From assembly GCA_000469685.2 (NCBI GenBank), contig LS997567.1, forward strand, positions 37,325,505-37,389,504: a stretch of DNA of 64,000 nucleotides, in the 5' to 3' direction. The first letter of the stretch is position 1. The number at the start of each line of letters is the position of its first letter. The position numbers were made by a program, and so were the translations under genes. This document shows, piece by piece, positions 13,501 to 24,800 of the stretch. The notes under the pieces are model-generated. The model saw nothing but the letters and a program-made list of their open reading frames with translations. It did no database searches and was not told the DNA's origin. The DNA is from Haemonchus contortus. Taxonomy: Eukaryota > Nematoda > Chromadorea > Rhabditida > Trichostrongylidae.

Positions 13501-16500
13501 ACTATCATTTTGTCCGAGGACTTATGACTCAACCTAATACATATGGCACATGCCATACTGGATACATAACATTTTTTTTATTAAATTAATCGATCCAAGG
13601 ACAAAAAAAATCTACTGAGAGAGCGTACTAGGATGCCTTCTCGAATTTCATTTGCTAATGCAACTTTTTTTTCTATCATCAAAATTAGTTGCTTCATTCA
13701 GAATGATTACCATAAGAGAATTAAATTACGTCCATACTTTGCTATCTACGCTTCAGTAGCAGCTGATCGCATGAGTTGCCTCAGACACCACTGGGCTTCT
13801 GGCGGTCATTTCCTCTCACAATCAGCCCTACAGACAAAGACCGTAGTACCGCTGGGGTGAAGGGGAAGGTGTCCCTACATTTGTGGGCACTACTTACCGC
13901 TTTCCTAACAAGTAGTTCCAGTTCCCAGGGTAATTGAAAGTGGAATTTGTAGGGTCCTTACGCTCGACGCGATCTATGCCCTTGAGGACACATTTCATGA
14001 CAAAGGCTGGCTGGTGCAATCAAGGAATTGAACTCTGATGTAGGAGGAGGCAGTAATTGGGGTTAATTTGACAAAAAGCAACACGCAGGCGGCGTCTTCA
14101 GCCCTTAACCCAAACAGATTGAAAGTCTTACAAGGGTTGTGACATTTCCAGGCACAGCCCTTGTGAGGCTTTGAAATTCTGGGACTGGGATTTTCTAGCG
14201 CAATCTGCAACCTCCTCCTCCGATCCGTTACGTGACTTTGCATCAAAGCGTCAGAGTATGAACATGCAGACTGAGCTTTCCAGTGCAACTCGGTATCCTC
14301 GAACGGTTTCAGCGCGGCGCGCCGTTCAGGTGAAAGAACCCATACCAGTCTACCCCTGACAGCGACCTTTTCAACTTGCGGAGGCCTTATTTCAGGAAAT
14401 TCTTTCAAGGTAATGAGGAAACTGAAGAAATTTACTTACTACAGGAAATATTGTGCTTTTTTATGAGTAAGTGGCACCTGAGAATCAAGATCTTCTGAGA
14501 TAGTAATTTGTATTGACGATCGTAGTAATTTCCAATGATAGAACGTTCAAGAGCGAGAGACGCAAGACACTAAGATCGAAATTTTACTAGTTTTACTAGA
14601 TGTTTTGAACCAATTACGGCTGCCCACCCCTCCCTCCCTTTTCGCAGAAAGCTGTCCCAAGCCAATGAAACGTTAATTTCATGAATGCGATTCCCATGTC
14701 TCGATGACTTCGCTCTAATTCCGGTCTTGCGTTTTCGGCTGCAAACATTTGAATCACAATGCTGCGAGAAAAACTGTACGTTTTTCCCCGTTGATCAAAT
14801 ATTTAACGAAGAACAAGTAGTCAGCAGTTAAGGGGATCATTTTGTTTTTGTAGACAATTTGAAAAACTACCACAATGTTCACTTACTCACCGATACACTG
14901 ATATGGTCGAACGGTGTGAGTCCATTTACATGGCTTGCCTTCTTCACGACACCAATTCTCGATGGCCATCTCATGTGAATATTCAACAATATTTGTGATA
15001 TTCAATTTTGGATACGCCTAAAATAGCATTCTGTAATCGAAAATAATTGGCATTTTGTCCACGCAGTTTCTAGAAACAATATTTGTTGTCCTGTTACAAA
15101 CAAGAGCGGAAAACAGGGAAAAATCAGAAAATCAATATGTTTACATTTACTGTAACTAAAATAAGCGAAAACTTTCGGTTTCTAAGGAATACGGGTAATT
15201 TCGAGGTGGTCCCTAGCCTGTAACTACAAAAACGACTCATGTGCCAGGCCCAGCTGTTAAATGGTGGAAGCCCTGCTTGATAAGAAGTTGGAAGATGAGC
15301 TGCAGTCAGCTGTTCCATGTCGAACCAGGGTCAAGATCAAAGTGTTCATTACAATGGTAAATGATTATTGACGTCTTTTTACGATACTTTACAATACTTA
15401 TCATAAAAAGAAACAATCATTCAAAGGACAGCTTTATTTCAACGACTTTTCTTCTAACTTCAATCAAAACTTTCTATTTGCTAGCCCTGCGGTAGATCCC
15501 ACCATACCCACTTACTCGAGCAGGGTTACTCGAGCAGTGACTCCTAAATTAAATGGCCCCGAATTTCTTCGCTGTCATTTGAATTGCCAGATTTTGCCCC
15601 ATTGATACAGAAACTACTCTCTCCTCCACCCGCACTCCTTTCCGTTCGCCATCAATGACGATTTCCGGGCGTGGACGAGGTGGAGGGCGCAATTTTGGAT
15701 TAGACTTCGATGGGGCCTTTTCGGGAAAATTCCTGAGCATTACGCTTGCCCTGTCTCGGAGTTTTGCTTAGGTGATCGGTGGATTTGCTCAAGCAATATC
15801 TTCGTAGTAAAGTATTACTTTTTTCCAATACCTCCAAATTGGTGGCCCACTGCCCTAATGGACGATTCCTGTCTTGCCCCTAAAGATGGAAATGAGCACT
15901 AGAGCATGAGGCTTCGAGAAGCTTCCACTTCTCTAGGATTAGTAGGGGGTGATATAGTCAATGTGAACTAGCGTTACTTTCTGACGTAACCTTGATCGCA
16001 CCCTTAATTTACGTTGAGCAGGAATTTTCAGGAGAAACCCTCAACTAAGGGCTGTTCCGGGGCAACGACGTGTACCATGTACTTATAGTTGGACTCCCAG
16101 CCCATTGATTTTATGCAAAGAGATGGGAAGAAAAATGAGTGCAGTGATTTAAATTGGTACGTGCACGCTCTATATGGATATCGTTAGGGAAAGTGCATGA
16201 GACCATTTAAGATTGCACTTTTCCACCAGTAACTTTACTAGTTTCTAACTTTTTGATCGTTGTAACCTTGACGGAGCAGTACAGGATGTTAAGGGGACTC
16301 AGCCGATCAACCGGGGACAGGGTCGACGCCCAGGACTGTCCTGGATGTATTTCCTGGCCAAGAAAAGGGCAGACCATCCTGGATGAGCCTGACTTCCTGT
16401 TTCTTCCCTCACCTTAATTATTTTCATTGTCCAGTCCGGGGTTGCTTTGGCGGTGAGCTGTCCGTCAATAACAAATTACCATCGTTTATTATAGTCAAGG

Positions 16501-19188
16501 GCATTGTGGTCACGTAAAGATTTACTGGTATTGTTGCACTTTTGTCTAGAAGGCCCTAGAAAGCCGTAGAAAGCCCTGGAAGCCTTTTAATGTCCATTAT
16601 CTATGAGATACGCCATTCATATGTTAACCATTGGAAGCAACGTTAGTATGACGATTGGCCCGACACGATTTGTCGTCGGGGCAATATCACAGCGATTAAA
16701 TGGACACAGAATTACCGTAATAGCGGTAAACATAACGGCAATGACCGTCTGTTTGTGATCACTCTGCGCGTAACCACAATTAAATGGAACCCCTCGTTCA
16801 TATAACGATGAGAAAAAGGTACTTCGCTGAGCTTTTCCCAAAGAACGACGAAAACTTTCTCGACCATACTTTAGACGATTAGTAGTAACTTTGTAATTAC
16901 TTTATCAGTATTAAAATTCGTTGTTCTCTGGTCCTTGTAACCCGATTGATGTTTGAATGCGAATATTCGGATGAGTTCGCGGGCGCATGCAAGTAGAAAA
17001 TGTCAAGTACGTCGTTCTAAAACTACGATAACTCCCCAAGGCTTGCATGAAAACAGCAAAGAGCAAGCCATGTCTGAATATAGACCCTAAAGCAATTGTA
17101 CTCGAGAGGATATAGATATCTGGGTTCCCAGAAAAAAGGGAAGTAACAATATTTGCATACCCACAAGACTGGTGCAAGTTTCTTGGCTTACCCAGGAAAC
17201 TTGAGAACCACGCCACCCAGGAGCCCACGATACTCACTCTCAGTCACATTCAATCAGTAGTAGCTTTCATTCTACGAAATCGAGAGCTTTCACGAGATTT
17301 CATGGAAATCCTCAGACCGAAGCGATGGCTCAAAGGGTCAAGTTGTTCAAGGGGGGTGGGGTCAGGAACGGGGCAAAGAGATTTTACACGCTAAAAAATA
17401 TTCGCTCCCAGTTTTTGCTCCTCAAGGAAACGATCTCAACCATCTTCCACTCCGACAGAAGTCATCACTGAGGTGGTAGGGAGCACAAGTACTGTAAATA
17501 ACTCCGTGTAAGTGTAAAAACCCCCCAAATACATGCTTGTCATAGCTCCGAAAAATATGATGTCGTATGACTTTGTGTCCATTTACTCATAGTCGTAACT
17601 TGCTGGTCTATATCGGGTATCCGAATGTTGGACTTGAGGAACGAATGTACGACTCCCCAGAGGATTCGCCGCGGCGTCGTTCGCACGCCGGCCGGCCCCG
17701 TGCAAGGCTTCCCTGCATTCCTGCCTAAGTTTCAGTTTGCTGGAATTCAGGCAACTGAATTAGCTTCTCTAAGGCGACCATGGGTGTCGATGTGATGTTT
17801 ATGCCAACTCACTCACTGGCTTCCGTTTAGCCAAGCTAAATGGGATTTCAGACACGGAGGAAAACACACAGCCGTTATTATGATAAGTCTTGATCGTGGC
17901 GATAAGTAGCCGGGAAGCCCATAAGCTGAGATTGGCATCAGGAAAATGAAATCATGTTGAGTGGAAAAGACCCTTGTTTTTCTAAGATCAGATACGAAAA
18001 ATAAATGAAAAACAAAAAAAGCTAGTAAAAAACTTGTCATCCCTTCAGATAACCTTGAAAAAAATGGACGAGTTTTAAGGGACTATACATGAGATGAGGA
18101 TAATTCTCGTCCAATAACTGAATTATTTCCGTTTCGAGCTTACCTTTTTGCAATATTTGAGAATGTCCAGCTTTCCACTGAGACATGTTGCATATCGATT
18201 CTCGTCGCTAATCCATACACCGTCCTCATTCATATATTTATTACGATAACCGCATTCGAATGCGACTAGTGGCACGAATTTCTCATGCTTTTTTGTCGAC
18301 GTTGCATCGATGTTAGCTGCAACTCCCTGGAAACAGAGCTGAATGAGATCGAGCTCGGCCTCAGTCATGCTTACTGCCTAGTCATTCCATCAGAAAAAAA
18401 ACCGTCTTGAAGGGTCTGATCAGTGTCTGTTCCCCCTTTCAAAACATTTTCGCTCATATGGGAAATCGCTACTGAAGATCTTATCGAAAGTGACCTTCAC
18501 CTAAGGCTTTCGCCATATTAGATAGAGTTCTATACGCTTCAAAAGCACGAAAACCTTAGCGTCATTTCCCACCCATTTTTGTTTTCAGCAGATGTTCAAG
18601 GACCCCGCCTGAAAAACTATGAACGCGCCAGCTTACTGGAAAGCGAAAGGACTGAAAACCCCCTTGCAGATGTTTCTGGAAAATTCTTATTCTGTCACGG
18701 CATCAAACCAAAAAAGGACCACTTCATCCGTCTGGCATCTTCCGCAACGCGACGCGGTCCCAACCGATGCGCTAAACAAAAAAACGCCGCACTGCGACGT
18801 TATAGAAGTCGGATGTTAGCGCGGCGCGGGTAAACATTATGTAAGCGCGTCGGGGGCAATCTGCGCGACCGCGTATCGACGACGAGAAATTGCGGACTTT
18901 ATGAAGTTTGCCGAGGTCCGCAATCGTTGCTCCAATCTTTAATCAAAGCCACTCCCACCACACATGTAATACAATTCAGACGTGCGACGTTTAGACGCGT
19001 CCGCGCCCCAGACAAATCACGTTTGACCTCTGCGAACCTTTATTTTCGTGATAGAACGAACGCGGGTGGCATTTTATATGAAAGAAAGAAATCCAAGAAA
19101 AAATAGTGAACCATAAACTCACGCTAATAATCGTGGTGGTCGTTAAGGGTATTAATAAGCTGGCGACCAGCAGGTTACCCACCGCCAT
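641..19188 (-). CDS. apl-1: APL-1, amyloid-precursor-like type I membrane protein (19 exons)
   Basis: Coding exons from the 5' end are 19123-19188, 18144-18326, 14891-15017, 10730-10857, 10552-10654, 10032-10145, 9822-9952, 5669-5776, 5273-5374, 5129-5206, 4896-5014, 4743-4825, 3636-3754, 3448-3561, 3240-3344, 3046-3168, 2857-2958, 1424-1561 and 641-736. All junctions keep phase and give 712 codons plus TGA; C. elegans APL-1 is about 686. Domain order: signal peptide (about 1-22), E1 growth-factor-like domain (about 30-125), copper-binding-like domain (126-200), acidic stretch (about 205-255), E2 helical domain (about 258-480), Thr-rich and acidic linker, one membrane helix (about 650-670) followed by RRRR, and a short tail with GYENPTY (699-705). 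No Kunitz domain is present and the juxtamembrane part does not resemble Abeta, as known for nematode APL-1. APP-family proteins act at the cell surface; C. elegans apl-1 is needed for larval development. Domain matches are by eye, but the assignment is firm. Confidence 0.96.
737..2856 (-). other. apl-1 introns 17 and 18
   Basis: Intron 18 (737-1423) and intron 17 (1562-2856) flank the membrane-helix exon. I see no gene, long repeat or mobile element in either. ORFs at 782-1224 and 1746-2651 overlap in several frames and look like chance. Confidence 0.6.
3755..4742 (-). other. apl-1 intron 12, with C-tract
   Basis: A 988 bp intron with a 12-base run of C at 3996-4007 (G-tract on the sense strand) and a short palindrome around 4440-4460 (GAGGGCTAC...GGCCCTC). 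The ORFs within it do not resemble a known protein. Confidence 0.6.
3996..4007. repeat. Poly-C tract (12 bases)
   Basis: Uninterrupted run of C; the other strand is a G-tract. Confidence 0.95.
4743..5776 (-). CDS. apl-1: apl-1 exons 8-12: E2 domain core
   Basis: Five short exons (5669-5776, 5273-5374, 5129-5206, 4896-5014, 4743-4825) encode the E2 helical domain, the most conserved part of APP proteins. Landmarks are [12 protein letters not shown] at its start, [36 protein letters not shown] and [19 protein letters not shown]. In the family this domain forms an antiparallel dimer and binds heparin; the basic and His residues typical of that surface are present here. Confidence 0.95.
5777..9821 (-). 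other. apl-1 intron 7 (4.0 kb), no recognised gene
   Basis: The largest apl-1 intron. It holds several ORFs of 60-120 codons (for example minus 7734-8090, plus 7014-7343, minus 8979-9230). The last has a basic [20 protein letters not shown] stretch, but I recognise none of them and no splicing pattern ties them together. A motif at 9446-9467 recurs at 49614-49633. Probably degraded repeats. Confidence 0.5.
11459..11545 (+). repeat. Dispersed repeat, copy 1
   Basis: Shares TCGCGACAG, TCGAG-AAATCGATGAT and GGCGACAGGTGATAC-like blocks, in order and spacing, with 56163-56247. Confidence 0.6.
12141..12152. repeat. Poly-C tract (12 bases)
   Basis: Uninterrupted run of C about 125 bases from the mariner's left end. 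Confidence 0.95.
12277..12305. repeat. Left terminal inverted repeat of the mariner
   Basis: 29 bases, perfectly complementary to 13509-13537. Confidence 0.93.
12290..13454 (-). pseudogene. Broken mariner transposase
   Basis: The minus strand holds transposase pieces in different frames. An N-terminal helix-turn-helix-like piece ([13 protein letters not shown]) lies within 13188-13454. A middle piece resembles the mariner RRRSAQWLDKDE region (here RRAQWIDKG). HDNARPH, carrying the second catalytic Asp, is at 12630-12650, and CSPDLDP-VYRLF, matching the usual YSPDLAPSDYHLF of D34D mariners, is near 12547-12567. Stops and frameshifts separate the pieces, so no full enzyme can be made. Assignment to the mariner D34D group is firm; the subfamily was not determined. 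Confidence 0.88.
13509..13537. repeat. Right terminal inverted repeat of the mariner
   Basis: 29 bases, reverse complement of 12277-12305; followed by the duplicated TA. Confidence 0.93.
15018..19122 (-). other. apl-1 introns 1 and 2
   Basis: Intron 2 (15018-18143) and intron 1 (18327-19122). Intron 1 has an unusually GC-rich patch at about 18720-18960 with a perfect 9-base stem (18889-18897 with 18916-18924, 18-base loop). No gene was recognised in either intron. Confidence 0.55.
19123..19188 (-). CDS. apl-1: apl-1 exon 1: start codon and signal peptide
   Basis: Exon 1 encodes 22 residues starting [14 protein letters not shown], a short N-region then a hydrophobic core, as expected for a secretory signal. 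It ends AGC followed by a GTGAGT donor and joins exon 2 in phase 0. The ATG (19188-19186) is two bases downstream of a strong TTTTTCAG acceptor. No other upstream in-frame start is needed. Confidence 0.9.
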
Positions 19189-19205
19189 GGCTGAAAAACA
19201 ACAAC
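19189..19205 (-). promoter_or_regulatory. Candidate spliced-leader acceptor of apl-1
   Basis: Read on the minus strand, a T-rich tract ends in TTTTTCAG and is followed by CC and the ATG. A 3' splice site two bases before a start codon is typical of SL trans-splicing in nematodes. A 5' UTR intron is the alternative. Confidence 0.6.
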
Positions 19206-20455
19206 AATATTTACAACAATAATAAAGTCAAACCAAGAATATGACGAGCATAATAGGATGCTAGAAAAATCGGAGACGTTTTTATTAAGTGAAGAAAGTG
19301 ATAGGAATTGCAGAAGGGTTGAAATCGGATCCCAAAGGGCAGTATAAAGACAAGAAGAATGTAGAAAACTTAAAGTCAAAATCACATGAACGGGGGGAAC
19401 GAGGAGGAGGGTATGGTCATCACAAGTCGCATGATAAGTGTTAGGGGCGATGTATGTATGCATTGAGAGGGAGAGTGTGCAAAGATGTGGGGCGGAGGGA
19501 GCGAATTGACTGAGTGGAGAGTGAGGTGGCTCACCCGTTAGGCCCACCTCGCCTGCCTGTTACCGTAACAACAGCCCACATAAGCTCCTCTTCGGGATCG
19601 AGCGATTAGTTGGAGGGCCCCTCGTAAGCAAGAGATAATCGTACGACGACATCTTCATGTACACTATACATAATCAACTTTAGATCTATGATTCAGGAGT
19701 TTCTATAAAGAGTAAAGCTGGTGGAGATAACATTTACTCTGAAGTAATCAGAAGAGTATGGGACGCATCCCAGCAATTTGCGGTAAAATCTAAGGTCCGG
19801 AAATCCATAGAAAGTGATTTATGTATGACAAACACAGGAACGTGTAAAATGAACTTCTGAGCGCTGGTGTAAAGAAAGACCAGGCTGAACATGTGGTGGT
19901 CTACAAGCCCTTTGAATCTCGCGTTAATGGCCGCATTCAAAGCACATACGAAGACAACTGTTGACATCATAAACATCCACCAAACATCACAGTTCACATT
20001 GAAACGATCTTAAGACTTAGCCCTAGCCTGATGATAGCAGTGGTGGCAATGGGACGACCCTTCATCGAGTACTGGTTGACAATTTTTCTCGAGCCGACAA
20101 AGTTCCAGTGCGCCTCAGCCTGTCATCATATGATCCAAAGTGACAAGTGTTATAGCAAGTTTCCCCATACAGTCGCCATTTGACCCCTCCGCATTACCCC
20201 CAAACATTACTTTACACGAACGGGTTTGAGTAAAGTTGATGCCACAGTTTTCCCAGTCACATGGGGAGTTCAATTGATTGAAAAGCAAGATCAAAGGGTT
20301 GGTGATCCTTCGTGGGTCAGCTGCTCGCTGACGACCCTTGGATGAGGTTGGTGAAGGCGAGAGCAACTTGTTGATAACTTAAGAGTATGCTTGGGAAAAA
20401 TAACAAGTAGGAGAGTAGTATCCAGGAAGAGAAAAACAAAGCTGGAATCGAATTC

Positions 20456-20782
20456 GTGTGTGTTTCAGCCTCCTGGCGCCGAACGGCGTCTTATACGGGT
20501 GGCACGCCCCCAAAGACGACAATTCGCAAAAATGTTAAAACTTTGGGAGCCCTGAGGGAGGCTCTGATGGGGTTCAGAATAAAGCCCGAATCGAATCAAC
20601 TATTGAACTTTGATGAACACGGCCTAATGTTGGAAAGGAACACCTGGGTGAGCAAAGAACAACGGCTGAACCTGGGAGAACACCTGAAAAGGTTCCTTTC
20701 CATAGAGAATTCACCTTTGAATTTGATTGACAACAGTGTAAAACACCGACCGGCCCACGGGTGGTTTAACGAGACAGAATGA
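20456..20782 (+). CDS. Hypothetical ORF, 108 codons, unproven
   Basis: An open frame with fairly protein-like composition (ALREALMGFRI, LGEHLKRFLSIEN) and no low-complexity sequence. I recognise no family and no splice partners. It could be a single exon of an unannotated plus-strand gene divergent from apl-1, part of an old repeat, or chance. The start is taken at the first ATG only because nothing else decides it. Confidence 0.2.
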   Translation: MCVSASWRRTASYTGGTPPKTTIRKNVKTLGALREALMGFRIKPESNQLLNFDEHGLMLERNTWVSKEQRLNLGEHLKRFLSIENSPLNLIDNSVKHRPAHGWFNETE

Positions 20783-21662
20783 AATGTCAACAATCTACAG
20801 ACAAATATATTTTTCGGAATTGTGGTTCAACAAAAACGACGAAAAATAGCCGAAATCTGGAGAAAATGATCGCCGCCTGCCATTATAACAATCATTTTTC
20901 TAGAGCGATCTATCATCACACATTCCTTTTCAATTGACAATAAAAAAAATTGCAAACACACATATCTTTTGCACATGCATCTGTCGTGGTGCAGCTGACA
21001 AATCGAACGGACAGCAGCAAGCCACCACCAAGCCGATGAGTGGTGGAGGAAAGGAAACAATAGCCAAAAATTCTCGCTTAGAACATAACAATAGGTATAA
21101 TTACATGGAAAGGGCACAGCTGTAAATGACAGCTGCACGGGGGATAGTGGAGAAGGCCATATGAGGAAGTAAAGTAGTCCGAGACAGAAATACAAGTAAC
21201 ATAGACCAAGTATAACTGTTATTACTGCCACTAAACTAGTCAGAGCAGTACTTGACTGAGAAAAAGGTAACAGGGGAGTGTCGAAATGTGGCAGGTGCTG
21301 TAGAAATCAATCACGTTATCATCGGTTAACTAACCAGACCGGTTGTGACGACGACGAAGCACCAGCCAGCAGTGATGGCGTGGTGGTTGGTGGTGGTGGT
21401 GGTGGCCATGGCGTCAATGCCGCTATCACAGCTGCGCAGTATGCTGCTGCTGCTGTTGAAACGGCTGCACATGCATGACAAAAGCCTGTTCAAATGTATG
21501 AACAGAGGTAAAGAACTATTATTATAACCAGCTGCTGCTGCTCCGTCTTTACCAGTTGAATGCTGCGTTCAAGTATGAGATCCGATCGACCGAGACGGCA
21601 ACACAAAGTATTTCTCTGTGTGGCAGCGGCAGCGAGGAGGAGTGCAAGTGGCATGTGCCTCA

Positions 21663-21881
21663 GGGGAGATGCAATGGAACTCGGACTGCTCCAGCTCCCT
21701 CCCTCTACCCTCCCAAACCAGACGACCGACTATTTATCGAACAGGGAATTCACGAATGCCATGCAGCAATTGCACCATAAGGCCAATGAATTCGAATTTG
21801 ACGCGGCTGAGTCACCGTCATTATCATCATCGTCGTCGGCGACGATGTCCGTCCGTTCTATGAAACTGTACAAACAGTAGC
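21663..21881 (+). CDS. Possible terminal coding exon of an unknown plus-strand gene
   Basis: After a CCTCAG acceptor-like site (ending about 21663), a frame encodes about 70 residues with balanced composition (MELGLLQLPPSTLPNQ, then FTNAMQQLHHKANEFEFDA), a Ser run, and a TAG at about 21878-21880. An Ala/Gly-rich open frame lies just upstream at 21278-21478. Together they could be exons of a regulatory-protein gene divergent from apl-1, but I could not join them with confidence. Confidence 0.25.
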
Positions 21882-24800
21882 GTACCGTCCAATATGATAT
21901 CAAATAGAAAATACGAAAAATACTTTGAAATTTTTCGGAAAACATAATCACAAAAGGCCGAAGATAGGTATCACATCGAAATTTCCGTGGCAATTATGCT
22001 CAAAAAGAGAAAGTACAACAGCAGGAGATGCCAGCGAATTACGATCAAAGAATACTTTCACCAAAATATTGAAATTACCGATGACTACTAGTTCTAAAGT
22101 GAACTGTGTGTTTTATCCTGACCTAATGATACAGTACTGTTCCAGGAATGACTATAGTATTGCCGAGACCTACGTCGTTGTAACTGCCCACCTTTTTGTT
22201 CCATCAGAACACCAGATAAGACAACTAGCACAAGATCAATCAAGAAAGAAGTATCTACAGTTGTAATAAGTGCAATTTCAACCTCCAGTCCGTAGGCTAG
22301 GCTAGACAAAAGCCGAAGTTTACAACTCTGAATTTGTTGAGTCTCTAAACATATGAAGTTGGACTAGTGGAGTTGGACTTTCGCCGAGATGTGAGCAAGA
22401 ACCAAGTGTAGCCAAAACGACGGTGGCCTGGACAGGTGAGTCAACAATGGTGAGGTCCGCCTTACGACAAAAAGCAGCATGTTACAAGAGCAGCAAAGCT
22501 CTGGCTTGGGTCTGGTACCAATAGGATCATACGGACTGAAAAAAGCCCCACTTAGGGTCTGCACTTAACTAGTTTTGAGGGGAGGCTAGTCAAATATCAG
22601 TGGAGTTTAAAGTGCAATAGCTGCTGCAAATACTGTGCAACGAACAACAGTACATACCTCCCGTCACTCGGCTCCCTCCTTCGTCTGGAGAGGGTGCTCC
22701 CAGACACGACCTACTTATCACCGTTAAGCTCACCCGGGGGCTGTTAATAAGTGAAGGGAGGACGGAAGAGGGGAGAATTTTCCTGACAAATATTTATTCG
22801 TCAAAAGTACAAATAAGCCATCAAAGTGAATTGGGACCATTGTCCCACGATATGGGTGGTCCTGTTCCGTGAATATCCCGATCGATACTAAGTTGGCAGA
22901 GCAGTAAAGTTGCTGAAATACACGGTATCCGATCCTTTTTATAGTGGTTATCACATGATGGTCAAAAATCGCTTAAGATTCCCGTGATAGCGAACAGAGA
23001 TCATCATAAAGTTTGTTTATCTATGTTGACAGTTAATAATAAGTAATGATTTACCGTGACGATAAACAGTTAACAACAAGAATGATCGAGGTCACGTACC
23101 AATACAAGGTGAAACGCGAATCACGCTGGGTCATGGCAAACACACATTTTTCGGGGAAATTTTGTTAATAAACAAAAGCCAATGAGTCAGGCGGGTGGGA
23201 TGTGATAAGGACGAGTTGGTGCCAATCTTATTTACCCTTCTGACAATCTGGCTCTTGATAGGTACAGGGAAAACAGGGCCCTGTTCAGAAATGTACCACG
23301 AGTTCAATTCCAGTTATAATCTTCCGGTCAAATTTATATACGAGGTATACAGTAATATGCAAACTCCAGTTTTTCAAAGTTTCAGTTGATTGGTACAATT
23401 TCCCAAGTCAAAATTTGACCCAGGAATTGATCCCTGGACAGTGTGTGTGGGTGTGATAGCGATGCCGGTTCCTAACGATCCGAGACACCTTTACCCCGAT
23501 GATAAAAGGGAAATGAAACTGCATAAGTTTTCACATATGACGAAAAAGGGGTTTTTCTATCGTTCATTCCGGTATGACTCAGTTCCGGTGATTCATTTCA
23601 GTCCCATATCAGAATTCTGATGAGGAATACTTGTAACGTATGAATGTGATGAATGTGATGAATAGTAAAGCACTGAATGATTCGGAGGATGGTTAAAAGG
23701 AGGAATGTATTTCGTAGAAGTGTGAAAAACAACGAGCAAGCCGTTGAAGGCCGTGTGAATCTGGTTCGGCTCTTCTAGATAATTGCGGTCCGCGGCGTCG
23801 TCTGCAGCAGCCCCGGGCACACCCCTAATCGTACTCACAGGTATCGCCGCGTCAGGAAAAATACATGGCGAATGTAGGAAATTATGGCAGAATTATAAAG
23901 CATTTTTATATATACACACATCTAGATCCTTCATTCCCAAAATTCCCAAATAAGACCCCCATCGGGAAGTATAAACTCAGAAAATGTGCATTCGAACTTT
24001 GTTCAACCTCGACAACAATGTTTACAAGGCTAACGCCTTAACAATTCGCCCAATTTGGCCCCGAATGCGTGGAAATCGAATCGTTCTGTAAGGACAACTA
24101 TCTCGTCAACATTACTAGTCTATTGACCGTAACTAGTTTATTTCATAAGCGAAATACCATAAAAACCAATACCGTATCTATTCGGATTAACTTCATAAGA
24201 ACTCAGTACAGGTAATTCGAAAGGTTGCGCGCCCTGACTCAGAATTTCGAAAGTCGAAGTTATAAGTTATTTGGAGTTTTTCAAAGAACTCAAAAAAGTT
24301 TTAAATAGTATAAACCAAAGGCATAGGTCGATAGGTATCCTAAAACTGAAAGCTTGGGGAAAGGGGTAGTAAAAATGAGAACGTCCGAGAAGTGTACGGC
24401 CATTTCGGACAGCCTTACAACTCCTTTGGCGCCATAGGAACACAAACCCGCTACATCTCGAACAGCATTACTGATAAAACGGCAGAATGGGAGATAAGAT
24501 GATGGAGAAGGTTTGTGTAAGGGGGGACATTGAAAGCGTTGTGTGTGTGATGGGAAAGACTGAGCGGACGGACGGAGAACGATGTCATGCTTGATTGGAG
24601 GGCTGGCTGTGACGAGATTTGCCATTCGACTGTAAGATAGCACATCACGTATTTTGGGCTGATATATAAAAGTAATTATTCTGCTCTGAAGGATATGATA
24701 CTCGGTGATACTTAGATGTTGACGACGACGTCGCTTACGATTACTATGGTTCTATCAAGACAAATGTGCTGTTCCAAGTATAACTATGGACAGAAACGTG

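Larger units (their letters stand above)
12277..13537 (-). mobile_element. Mariner-type (Tc1/mariner) DNA transposon, complete ends, inactive
   Basis: The element is 1261 bp. The ends match as inverted repeats for 29 bases, starting TTAGGTTGAGTCATAAGTCC, and are flanked by TA on both sides (12275-12276 and 13538-13539), the mariner target duplication. The interior carries a broken minus-strand transposase. Near-identical ends with a decayed coding region suggest a fairly young copy whose gene was already dead or has since decayed. It sits in apl-1 intron 3 in the same orientation as the host gene. Confidence 0.93.
10858..14890 (-). other. apl-1 intron 3 (4.0 kb) carrying the mariner element
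   Basis: Contains the complete mariner-type element at 12277-13537, a 12-base C run at 12141-12152, and a copy of a dispersed repeat at 11459-11545. The ORF at minus 13995-14408 (137 codons) is not recognisable and is probably chance or repeat-derived. Confidence 0.7.
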
